This document shows positions 1 to 8,214 of a stretch of DNA of 11,883 bases, in pieces. Location: the NCBI GenBank assembly GCA_034696485.1, contig JAQIWT010001216.1:1-11883 (forward strand), read 5' to 3'. The stretch's first letter is position 1; each line of letters begins with the position of its first letter. A program made the position numbers and the translations under genes. The notes beneath the pieces are model-generated. The model made no database searches. It was given only the letters and a program-made list of their open reading frames with translations, and had not been told where the DNA came from. This DNA is from Isohypsibius dastychi (lineage: Eukaryota; Tardigrada; Eutardigrada; Parachela; Isohypsibiidae).

Positions 1-125
1 TTTTTAAATAAACCCCCCCCCCCCCCCCCCCCCGAAATCGAAGCCCAGTCCGAAATAGAAGCCCAAATCCGAGAGCTCGATAGAATTGTAGCCCGGGCTT
101 CTATTTCGGTCATTACGGTACCACT
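1..125. repeat. Poly-C tract followed by a short direct and inverted repeat
   Basis: A run of 21 C occupies 13-33, just after an AATAAA hexamer (7-12). Two near-identical 18-bp copies follow at 32-49 and 50-67, both starting CCGAAAT and holding GAAGCCCA. A perfect 15-bp inverted copy of 50-64 lies at 95-109, so the segment can fold into a hairpin with a 30-nt loop. The segment lies directly upstream of the first visible XKR exon, so it is probably the 3' end of an intron. The homopolymer length may be unreliable, because long C runs are hard to sequence. Confidence 0.8.
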
Positions 126-136
126 TTGTATTGCAG

Positions 137-2546
137 TTTTGCGAGCAGCGTGGTTTCAGCTTTTCCCACGGCAAAGAGGGAAATTGAAACTGATCCAAAA
201 AGGCCGAATGAAGTGGTTGATGAAGTGGTTGATGATCTTGCGACGGTATATCCGATAAACCCAAGCATCAGAAAGTGTTGGAAATGGTTCAAGGCTGTTA
301 CGGAAAAAAGTCGGGGCTCCATGTTCACTTTCTTGACCAAGGAACTTGAATCTGTGTTTGAAGCGGTGCCACAATCTATTCTGCAGATCTACATAATTTT
401 TCGCGGGGTTTTGGATACCAAGACAAACGATGGCTGGTTAGTGGAAACATGGGACTGTGACCTGACCAACCTAACCACGCAACTGGTGAGCAACCCTGGT
501 ATAGTTTATTGAAACCCTTCTGTGGGCAAGCACGATTCAAGGTCATTACTCCAAAATTGTTCTGAATTGTTAGTTTTAAAATGGCTTCAAGTTAAGAATG
601 TTAGAGCGGAATGCAAATTCCGCAAAGTTTTATGCGATGGTGTACGGATGTGCAACTTTAAGCCAGCGGAATTGGCGTTTCGCTCAGAAATGCCACAACA
701 AAGAATCTGTCGATGTAATGCAGAAATTCGAAATTAAAGGAAATTTGCATTTCTTCAAGGGAAGTATCTTCTGAAACCCTAAAGGTCAACACGAATTACC
801 TATGGAGTGTTTACTCTATGTCCTTACCTATAGCTCCATCGTATGACTGTGTACTCTACATCAAGCCGGGTAAAAACCCACCTCATATCCATCGTTCTTC
901 TACTATTAGTTTGAGAAGTTGACCCAATCGTTACCGAAAAATGCCTGACTCAGAATCCAGAACTCAAAACTCAAAGCACAGAATTCACGATATTAACTTT
1001 GAGTTTCTTTTTTTGATTTCTTAGTTCGGATTTTTGAACTCTGTACCAAAGCAGTTGCTTCGAAATGGTCACATATCGGGCTCAGGCAACTGATGAACGT
1101 GCATGCTTAGTCAATGAATGAACATGGAAAACATGTACAGTAAAAGTCATCAAGTGGACCACCCTTCGGTTCTCGATTTGCTGGTCCACATACAGGACTG
1201 GCCCACTTAATGTGGGACCCCTGGCACGCCCACCACCTGAGCGTACCTGGACCCCAATGATATGGAGATAAACCCCCTAAGCACCGAGGGATCCTTGGTG
1301 GGTTTTTCATCAAACAGTTCTTTCTTTCACATCAATTACGAGTGACAAATACATCTAGTTTTGGGAGGTTGGGCCTTTCTCTTGATGGCTGACATTTTCA
1401 GTGATGAACCAGACTCCCTCAAAATCAGATAATTTAGTGTGACTGTCGAGTTTGAAACGGGAGTGGTCCGCTTGATCTTTATTCCAGACAGTGGTTCCAA
1501 AACGAGTGGTCCACATACATGACTGGTCCACTTAGGGTGGTCCACATTCATGGCGGTCCACTTAATGACTTTTACTGTATCACAAGTCACAACCCATCAC
1601 TTTGTTGCCCTTCGCAAAATTGGAAAACTAAAGAGCGGGTTGACGATGAAAACGATGCACCTCTGGCATGGGACTGTTCTAAGAAGTTCTCGTGAGAAAG
1701 TTCTCAAAATGCTCATGGTTTCACCTTGCAGGCAGATGACCATGTCATCACAAACCACCCCTTGGGCTCGTGGACGCCAGCTCTGCGGATTGTTACCATT
1801 ACTTCGAGTTTTTGCGTTACCGCATTCGGTACGATCGCGCTTAGTGGATCAGACCGAAAATATCCAGGTCAGTACCCACTTGTGAAATACTTCATATCCC
1901 AACCCGACAGAGGTGACATTCCCATCAACTCCAGATGGTTTTATTGGACATGGCTGTTTGTCCCGGCATTAACTTGTCATTTCAGCAATATCACATCGGC
2001 TAGCATGTCCTTCCTACTCGTCATATCACCACGTTATCATATATTAGCCTGGACGATGACAGTTTTATATTTCGTTGTTTTCATCGCACTGGCATGGTTC
2101 ATCGGACACCACGTAAAACCGGAGCAGTTCAAACACTTCAGTTTCAAGTATATAATTTGCTTTAGCGGCATTGTGGCGCCTGGAATCGATTACTACTCAC
2201 GATCCCACGAAGTCGTCAGCGTCATGTTGTGCTATTGTGGACCACAAACTTGTTGAACTTTGTTCGCGTCATCTTCTGCCTGGTATTTGTCAGCGTCTGG
2301 GTACACCAAAACTGTATATTCCCGGTTGAGTTCTTTTACATTGCCGGCGCAGCAGCCGGATCGAGTGTCGTCGGATATCTGGTTTTGCCGATGTGTTTTA
2401 CTCTGGAGTGGTGGGAAAGAATGTGTTTTGTCGATCCAAGCCCCAATGCAACTACGAGATCCAGAGTGATGGTATCGACCGTTGAACATCAGCCAAGCGG
2501 TCATGTGGAAATGAGGTGCCATCGAGTACCAGATGAGCCCAACTAG
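137..2546 (+). CDS. XK-related (XKR) family multi-pass membrane protein, 3' part of gene, three exons visible
   Basis: The proposed coding exons are about 137-485, 1732-2112 and 2166-2546 (stop TAG). XKR proteins are plasma-membrane proteins; XKR8 and nematode CED-8 act in caspase-triggered phosphatidylserine exposure. Exon one carries the family's best mark, acidic-FE-x-x-PQ-x-x-LQ-x-Y, seen as SVFEAVPQSILQIYIIF. Exon two holds three hydrophobic segments (ALRIVTITSSFCVTAF, WLFVPALTCHFSN, TMTVLYFVVFIALAWF). Exon three starts with an R-x-R-x-R run before a membrane helix with LLN, as XKRs have R-x-R-x-R before L-E-N, then a last helix (AGAAAGSSVVGYLVL). Both introns are phase 0: CTG|GTGAGC to TTGCAG|GCA, and CAC|GTAAAA to TTTAG|CGG. 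The 5' exons, with start codon and first helices, lie outside the window. The left exon edge is uncertain; AG sites at 136, 148 and 159 are possible. No disabling change is seen. Whether it scrambles lipids cannot be judged. Confidence 0.75.
210..233 (+). repeat. Perfect 12-bp tandem duplication inside XKR exon
   Basis: GAAGTGGTTGAT occurs twice in a row (210-221, 222-233). It encodes two copies of E-V-V-D in a hydrophilic stretch ahead of the conserved PQ-LQ helix. It is in frame, so it lengthens the loop without disrupting it. Confidence 0.85.
1136..1579. mobile_element. MITE with TA target-site duplication and 23-bp terminal inverted repeats (Tc1/mariner-like)
   Basis: The left end is TA then CAGTAAAAGTCAT at 1136-1150. 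The right end is the inverse followed by TA at 1578-1579. The 23-bp ends (1138-1160 and 1555-1577) match at 22 of 23 bases when one is reverse-complemented. The element is about 440 bp, has no credible transposase frame and is flanked by TA dinucleotides. This is how non-autonomous Tc1/mariner-type elements look; TA insertion and a CAGT-type end are typical of that superfamily. It sits inside the XKR intron 486-1731, away from both splice sites. The superfamily call is inferred from ends and TSD only. Confidence 0.85.
1183..1564. repeat. Subterminal GGTCCAC repeats inside the MITE
   Basis: A 27-bp unit starting GGTCCACATACA and ending GGTCCACTTA-like is at 1183-1209 near the left end and 1508-1534 near the right end, with 25 of 27 identical in direct orientation. 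A third, poorer copy follows at 1539-1564 and runs into the right terminal repeat. The terminal repeats themselves contain the same GGTCCACTTA core. Such subterminal repeats often serve as transposase binding sites; that role is inferred here. Confidence 0.75.
2113..2165 (+). other. 53-nt phase-0 intron between XKR exons
   Basis: The intron starts GTAAAA and ends TGCTTTAG. It contains no in-frame stop, but 53 is not a multiple of three. Read-through therefore shifts the frame and ends at a TGA at 2254-2256. Removing it joins ...WFIGHH to RHCGAWNRLLL and puts the R-x-R-x-R run and the following helix in the position expected for XKR proteins. It is supported by the frame and the family fit, not by transcript data. 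Confidence 0.75.
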
Positions 2547-2838
2547 CTCTTTTCAGTTGTAACATTCCTGGTGTTTTATGCTTCTGGCGATTGACTGTCA
2601 TGAAACGCACGAAAAGAAGAGGGTGCATCTACACATGGCACAAAGCAGTACGTTACGATTTGAGGACGAGTTAGAAGCAATTTATGTTGGCCCGATTTGT
2701 AAGGTGACTTAACTATGCGGCAAGACAAGCACCGTTTATCTTGCCACCGTGCTCGCGCTAGCCTAGCCACTGGTCATGGTGTTTAATTTGGCCAAGCTGA
2801 CTTGACCAAGCATGCTTGGCCTAGCCAGTCTTGTGGGC

Positions 2839-2844
2839 AATAAA
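2839..2844 (+). promoter_or_regulatory. Possible poly(A) signal for the XKR gene
   Basis: This is the first canonical AATAAA I noticed downstream of the XKR stop codon, 293 bases after it. It would give a 3' UTR of roughly 300 nt. There is no transcript evidence, and the surrounding sequence is repeat-like. Confidence 0.35.
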
Positions 2845-3103
2845 CACCCCGGCTTGGCTGAGGTAGCTTAATCAAGTCGCTCTGGTAGGCACAATGGTTA
2901 GCGAGGTAAGCATGGTCGAGACCAACTTTTTTCGCCTCTCTCCCCCACACTTCGCCATAAACAGTACTGATCTCGCCTCGCCAAGAGATGCTAGTCTTTT
3001 TGTCTGGTGTTTATTCGGACACCTGAATTGACTTGATTTTCCGACTTGGTGGTAAGTCGACTATGCGAAAATCTATGGCACACTTAAATGCCCTCTTAGT
3101 GAT

Positions 3104-3139
3104 CCCCGCTCTGCTGCTGAGGGGGAGGCGGGGTTTTTT
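3104..3139 (+). other. GC-rich hairpin followed by six T
   Basis: CCCCGC (3104-3109) pairs with GCGGGG (3128-3133) across an 18-nt loop and is followed at once by TTTTTT. It resembles an intrinsic terminator or the tail of a pol III transcript. No transcription unit of either kind is recognised upstream, so function is not assigned. Confidence 0.4.
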
Positions 3140-3886
3140 AGTTAGTTAAGAGTGTAACTAGCAGTTTTGACCTCTTCTTAGCATAATTCTTATTTAGGTC
3201 ACCTGACATAACTTTTCTGTGAATGGAAAAAATTCTTTTAATGTTTAACAGTTTGATCTACTCATACAAAAACTTTTCATCCTGTCTCTTGATTTCTCAG
3301 TTTTAAAACGGCTCACGATTTTAAAACTTTGCTCGCGAATAAAAAACGACTGCGGTTTTAGTTAAATTTGAAAACCATTGAAATCTCGACGAAATAATCA
3401 CTTATTTACAAAAGATAGATTTCGTATTTTTGGGACAACAGTTTTCAGGGTTATTATACTTCGATATTCATAATTGCTGTTTTTCCGGTTTTACTCAGGA
3501 AGGAGTCGATTTTGAGCAGAACAGAAGTGCTTTTTGTAAAGATCGTTAGTTTGCGGACAGAATTAGCTGCATTAGACCGACCAATCATGAACGGCAACGG
3601 GCATAATTCAATAAGGCCAAGAATATTTCCGTTGTTCAGGAGAGCGGTCCGAAATCGCTTGATAAGTGGTCTGCCCTGCAGACCAGTTCAGCGAGTTTGG
3701 ACAAATGGCTGACCAAATTGGTGATCATAAAATTTCTTGATCATATCTAGATCAATTGTTTTCTGTCCACTGTCAGCTCCGGTCACTCCATTCAAGTCTG
3801 TCTAAACTGATACATTTGCTCCTCATCAAACATTGCATTCCATGGTCAACTGAACTGACCAAAAATTTCCTGCCTCTTTTTCTCTT

Positions 3887-3909
3887 CAGCCTGACATCGT
3901 GTCAGGCTG
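3887..3909. repeat. Perfect 10-bp hairpin with 3-nt loop
   Basis: CAGCCTGACA pairs perfectly with TGTCAGGCTG around the loop TCG. It is isolated in intergenic DNA; no neighbouring T run or gene explains it. Confidence 0.75.
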
Positions 3910-4580
3910 TAACATGTTTTTTCAAAGTTGCGTTTTTCTATCTTTCGTTTACATGGCCAAGTTTGTTAGCCATTGAACTGTCTACATAACAAACGAAAAA
4001 TCGTGAAATGTTGGTTTCTGAATCCATACCTGCCAGCCACAGCCTTAATATGCTTATTCCAAAGATTTAAGATCTAGCAGGTGTTGTGGAGTCACGCGGT
4101 GACTACCATCGAGGCTCTTGTTCTAGCGAGTATTGGGGGCACTTGTGTTCGCGAGACGTACACCGTCTAAAGTCAGTCACTGGTAGTGGAGGGTGGAACG
4201 AGATGTATTGTAAGGTTCGGTAGAGTTGTAGTTTCGGTATAACACGTGTGTGGTCGGAGAAGTCCCCTTAACTTTCCTTGTATTGTGACTTCACGCTGAA
4301 GGGCCACCATTGCACGGTCTGTCTCTTGAAACTGGCTGTGCTGTAGTATGCGCGACAGAAGAGGGTAGTCTGGGTTGAACGGCATCTTTTTTTTTAATAT
4401 TCCCTGCGGAGCCATAACCAAAAGTGGTGTAATACATAAATTATTAACCTCAGCCGGGGGTTTTATCTGAGGTAATAAGGTTAACCACAACATCTGATTA
4501 ATAAATCACTGATGGATGGAGAGAAGTTGGCTGTTCTTTTTGGCGGAGACGTATATCAAACATGTTTGCGGAACAGAGAC

Positions 4581-4586
4581 TTTATT
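4581..4586 (-). promoter_or_regulatory. Poly(A) signal of the ankyrin/RING gene
   Basis: TTTATT on the plus strand reads AATAAA on the minus strand, 44 bases beyond the stop codon of the 668-codon gene. This implies a very short 3' UTR, which is common in compact invertebrate genomes. Confidence 0.6.
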
Positions 4587-4630
4587 TAGAGTAACAAACA
4601 AAAAACTTTCGTCGTAAATGGTGGAACTGC

Positions 4631-6637
4631 TTATAAGAAACATCTTTGGCGACCAACGATCTTAGCTCGACAACTGGGGCAGTCTTCCACCAAGGCAGCA
4701 CAGTCGTTACATGTCATCCTATGCCCACACGGGATGAACACAGTTTCTCGCTCATTCTCGAAGCAAACAGCGCAGTTATCATTTGAGTTTGATGAGGCGG
4801 CATTCATCTTCAGCTGCAGAAACTCTTCCTCAAGCCCCGCTTTGATCATTGCAACTGTCACTTCCTCTTCCACGATTGTTTTCGGAAATGCTTCGGCAGC
4901 AAGCTTTAAATATTCATAGACCTTTCTCCATTCAGCGAAATCTTTCCGGCCCAAAGCAGTCCTCAATATTTCCGAGTGACGCAAAAAGTCTTTGGTTGAT
5001 ATGGATAGTTTAATCGCTTCACAAACCAATCCATTTTTCAACGCAACGGACATGATGATTCCTTGAACAGTGTGGTCAGGATGAAGATCTGCAATCTGAG
5101 TAAGGGTGTTCAGACCACGCGGCGTTTTCATCATTGCTTCAATCGATTCTTCTTCCTGCAGCAGTATGTTACTCAGGCGTTCATAGGTTTCACGATCAAC
5201 TTGACTAAACCTATCCAGACAAGCAAGAAGCGTACCGTTGATGGCTGGTTGAAGCGAACATAAATCGAGACAGCAGTTGACAATCTCCGAACATACCTCC
5301 GAGCCCGCTGACAGAGCAGTGTCCAGAATGCTATTCCCATCTTGATTTTTCTGCATTGGATAGCAGCCGAGCTCAACGAGATGTTTGAGGAAGGCGGGTA
5401 CGAAGCTCGTGCCATCATCACATCTCTCAACTGCAATATTCAGAACGCTCCACTCAGTTGAATTTAGAATTTTACTCTCCGCTATCCATTGCAGTGACCC
5501 GTTGAAACAATCGAAGTCCTCCACAGATTTCCAGTAAGAAAACAAGGTTCGTATGTAAAGAGTAACGAGCTCAGTAAACCTCATTGATCTCAGCCGGGTC
5601 TTGTGGGAGATGGTTTGTGGTTTGTCGAATCTCATAACGCACTCCGCTCGGACGAGTTCGGGAAAAACGACATCTGGAAGTGTGTTTGACATTTCCCCGT
5701 ACTCGAGACCAGTGAGGCACTGAAAACGGCCAAGTACTTGTTCCCATTGTTCAGTGAGGGGCGGAAGATTGGAAAGTGTTAAAATCGTTGCAGATAGCCA
5801 TTTGGGGAGAAGATAATCGATGAGTTCTTCGTGTTTAATCACGAGCGCTGCCCAGATAACCGAGTGCCCAGAGATGCTGACTGCCTCAACATTTGCTCCG
5901 AGCGAAACGAGGAATTTTACTACGTCAATCCGACCATTAAAACATGCCACCCACAGAGGAGTTACCCCACGACAGGAATCGAGATGCAGTGACAAATCTG
6001 GTTTATCGCGAATTTGGTCATCTGACAGCTTCGTGATATCACTGGTTCCCTCCAACTGTGTCTCATCTTCCAGCTCGGGCATCAGCAGATGCAAATTTCC
6101 TGCTTGGGCAAGATCAAAGATCAACTCATTTTTCTGAGTCCTTCTAGCTCTTCGTGTACAAAATCGCTCTTCTCGCAGCTCTCTGTCGACGGCCTGTTCC
6201 AAAGGTGATGGCTCAACAGCCGTAAACGGAGCAGAACTCCCCGATCTGGCTGGCCCACTGGGGTCACTCTCTTCAGAATCTGATCGCTCAAGAGCAGTCG
6301 GGAAATTGTGGACCTCAGAACTAACTACAGCATCCAGTTGGGTATCGCCCCCCGAAGTTTCCGTATTCATTTCTTCTTGGTGAAGTCTGGTCAATAATTC
6401 AGCAGCCGTAAAAGAAGCAGAGCTCCCCGGTCTTTCTAGCCAACTGTGGTCACTCTCTTCAGAATCGAATCGCTCAAGAGCAGTCGGGGAATTGCGGTCC
6501 TCAGAGCTAACTACAGCATCCAGTTGGGTATCGCTCCCTGAAGTTTCCGTATTCATTTCTTGTTCATGAAGTCTGATCCAAATGTCATTCAGATCATCAT
6601 AATTGTATCGATCTGAAGAACTCTCCGTATTTGACAT
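4631..6637 (-). CDS. Ankyrin-repeat protein with C-terminal C3HC4 RING finger, candidate E3 ubiquitin ligase
   Basis: This is a single uninterrupted frame of 668 codons. Residues 22-145 are two acidic, Ser/Thr-rich repeats of 62 residues. Residues 170-190 look like a capping helix, and about 222-287 are ankyrin repeats (GVTPLWVACFNGRIDVVKFL, then LGANVEA). Residues 300-390 are helical without a clear family. About 394-445 is a second ankyrin-like block (LVELGCYPMQKNQDGNSILD). The RING is at 622-656, with spacing C-x2-C-x11-C-x-H-x3-C-x2-C-x6-C-x2-C. It is of the class found in IAP and Mind-bomb ligases, and the last residues (RAKIVGRQRCFL) resemble the IAP dimerisation tail. The split of ankyrin, helical and second ankyrin blocks recalls FEM1 substrate receptors, which lack a RING; that link is inference. 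The ATG has A at -3 and an in-frame TAG nine bases upstream. All zinc ligands are present, so it is probably functional. Its substrate is unknown. Confidence 0.85.
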   Translation of the reverse strand: MSNTESSSDRYNYDDLNDIWIRLHEQEMNTETSGSDTQLDAVVSSEDRNSPTALERFDSEESDHSWLERPGSSASFTAAELLTRLHQEEMNTETSGGDTQLDAVVSSEVHNFPTALERSDSEESDPSGPARSGSSAPFTAVEPSPLEQAVDRELREERFCTRRARRTQKNELIFDLAQAGNLHLLMPELEDETQLEGTSDITKLSDDQIRDKPDLSLHLDSCRGVTPLWVACFNGRIDVVKFLVSLGANVEAVSISGHSVIWAALVIKHEELIDYLLPKWLSATILTLSNLPPLTEQWEQVLGRFQCLTGLEYGEMSNTLPDVVFPELVRAECVMRFDKPQTISHKTRLRSMRFTELVTLYIRTLFSYWKSVEDFDCFNGSLQWIAESKILNSTEWSVLNIAVERCDDGTSFVPAFLKHLVELGCYPMQKNQDGNSILDTALSAGSEVCSEIVNCCLDLCSLQPAINGTLLACLDRFSQVDRETYERLSNILLQEEESIEAMMKTPRGLNTLTQIADLHPDHTVQGIIMSVALKNGLVCEAIKLSISTKDFLRHSEILRTALGRKDFAEWRKVYEYLKLAAEAFPKTIVEEEVTVAMIKAGLEEEFLQLKMNAASSNSNDNCAVCFENERETVFIPCGHRMTCNDCAALVEDCPSCRAKIVGRQRCFL
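6203..6574 (-). repeat. Two tandem 186-bp coding repeats (62 residues each)
   Basis: Residues 22-83 and 84-145 of the ankyrin/RING protein align without gaps at about 45 of 62 positions. Both hold EMNTETSG, DTQLDAVVSSE, PTALER, DSEESD and GSSA-x-FTA. At the DNA level the copies are 6389-6574 and 6203-6388. The region is low in hydrophobic residues and probably disordered. Confidence 0.9.
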
Positions 6638-6645
6638 GCTTAACT

Positions 6646-6658
6646 AGTTCCTGCAAGA
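6646..6658 (-). promoter_or_regulatory. Possible 3' splice site just upstream of the RING-protein ATG
   Basis: On the minus strand the sequence reads GGTCTTGCAG, ending at 6651, followed 13 bases later by the start ATG. This fits a 5' UTR intron, or a spliced-leader acceptor if the organism trans-splices. No donor partner was identified, so it is only a candidate. Confidence 0.35.
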
Positions 6659-6659
6659 C

Positions 6660-8214
6660 CAAGATGATGTAAAATACGAAAATCACCAATCCTGTATTGC
6701 CAAGGACGTATTAAGCTGTAAAACTGTATTAGGCTAGCCACATTTTGTTCTATGTTAGTTTTCCGTGGATCACCTTCTTTTCTGGAGACCTAAATCTACG
6801 AAATTTTCAAACTCCATTGCTCTGAAACATGCTTGATTGGGCCTCTTCTCATGTGGTTGATTGTTTATGGAGATTCACGGCGCAAATATTCATACTGGTG
6901 GACCACGGGTTTCGTGGAATGTTCGTTTGTTAGTTTCGGCAATATTGAAGAATTTTGCCAATAGATATCGATGTTTCACCCAAAAATCGGGTCAAGTCAG
7001 GACTCGAGTTGTTTCACACTGACGTAACGAGATCTGTAGGCACATAGTAAACACAGCATTCTATTTCGTCCTTTCGTCAGGTTTACTGGAATAGATAGCT
7101 CTGAAGGACGACCTCGGTATGCTACAGTATATTATCACTTAGCAAAACTGCGTCGACTGACTAAACCGGGGAAACGGGGCATTGGAAATCTTAAAACATC
7201 ATCGTGCATGCAAACCCACGAGAGCGATTACTTTAATTTAAAGCAATTGGTGGATTTTTGAGCTGTTCACCATCCATCGATGATCTGAGTGAATACGGGG
7301 CCACGAGTGACTCAGCATTGTCAAAGGAAACAGAAGTTATGTTAGAGCGTTACCTTCTTAGTAGCAGGATCTGAGTATTTTAGTCAGCCTGGTTTCCTGG
7401 GTGAAGTTCCAGATTCTTTACTGTAGTCTCTGAGGATGGTGATCCGATAAAAACAAAAATTGGTTTGAAAGGTCACTTATTCAATGAAGTTACGGAATAG
7501 TAATGGGAGTAGTCAATGATTCCGTTCAGCAACATCTAACAGCAGAAAAACTCACTCGGCTGTCATTACGAAGAGAATAGTCAAAAAGCGAGCTGTCTGG
7601 AGCCATATAAATATTCATTTTATCTATCCGAGTTAAGGAGGGTCACGGCTGCTCAAGATAGCGAAACAATGGGGTGATGTTCGTTATCACTTTTTCTCGG
7701 TACATGTGTTGTGAACAGAGAGTTTCATTCAATAGACTTACCAATAGGTCAAACTAACTAATAGACCAGTGTGCTGTAAGATAAAATGTCAGGCATACTT
7801 GGTCGCTGAATCACGTCGCGATTGATCATTCTACCAAACACTCTTTCAAAAGTGTTGATGTCATAACAGGTCTGCTGACTCTACTCAGAATTTAAATGAG
7901 TGATATACAGTGAATTGTATGCTGATCCGCTATCTATATAATTCAATGGCCTTTGAGTTTGGAGGTATGCACAAGGTGGTTTTCCACCTGACTAGGAGGG
8001 TCAGTTTGGCTCACATGGAAAGTAGAAAATATCAGTGTTTGTCGATATGGTCACTTTGAAATGGCTCAAACTTGCAAAATTAACCCTTACGACTCCTACA
8101 GCGTTTTGATGTACATGTACCCGATTCATCCTTGGAAAATATGAAGCATGTATGAACAATAATTATGATTCGTAAAAGCTTTTTTGTTATTGTTTAGAAA
8201 TCTGCGAAATATGA
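6660..8214. other. Intergenic region, no gene recognised
   Basis: No domain, RNA gene or convincing exon is visible on either strand. It presumably contains the upstream region of the ankyrin/RING gene. Small imperfect hairpins occur, for example AGGTGG-TTTT-CCACCT at 7974-7989 and a 7-bp ACGGAAT/ATTCCGT pair near 7492. A 73-codon stop-free stretch without an early ATG covers about 7040-7262 on the plus strand; I could not recognise it. Confidence 0.5.

Larger units (their letters stand above)
2547..4580. other. Intergenic region without a recognisable gene
   Basis: This lies between the convergent XKR and RING-protein genes. Several short open frames exist (up to about 106 codons at 4173-4493, minus) but none shows a domain, a plausible start and splice set, or recognisable composition. 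The stretch around 2740-2900 is rich in CTTGGC/GCCAAG motifs, including the palindrome CCAAGCATGCTTGG at 2806-2819 and two copies of GCCTAGCCA. The 3160-3500 part is AT-rich. Distinct hairpins are listed separately. Confidence 0.6.

Noticed and set aside
1336-1590. Minus-strand open frame of 84 codons, with a sister frame at 1107-1313
   Set aside because: Both lie in the MITE, and their shared peptide pieces come from the GGTCCAC subterminal repeats.
2229-2546. Independent small gene starting at 2229
   Set aside because: It starts with GTG, has no own promoter, and reads as the continuation of the XKR protein once the 53-nt intron is removed.
2886-2923. tRNA gene suggested by A-box-like and B-box-like motifs
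   Set aside because: The two boxes are only about 28 nt apart where a tRNA needs about 44, and no acceptor stem or anticodon arm can be drawn. It is kept only as a possible SINE remnant.
4173-4493. 106-codon minus-strand frame downstream of the RING gene
   Set aside because: No domain or membrane pattern, and it lies beyond the RING gene's poly(A) signal with none of its own evident. Its length can arise by chance.
4631-6637. CRISPR-like or other bacterial repeat explanation for the duplicated segment
   Set aside because: There are only two coding copies, in frame and 186 bp long, inside a eukaryotic-type gene.
7040-7262. Stop-free plus-strand stretch with GKRGIGN, resembling a P450 heme loop
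   Set aside because: The cysteine ligand is missing, the upstream aromatic residue is absent and there are no flanking P450 features. Chance is more likely.
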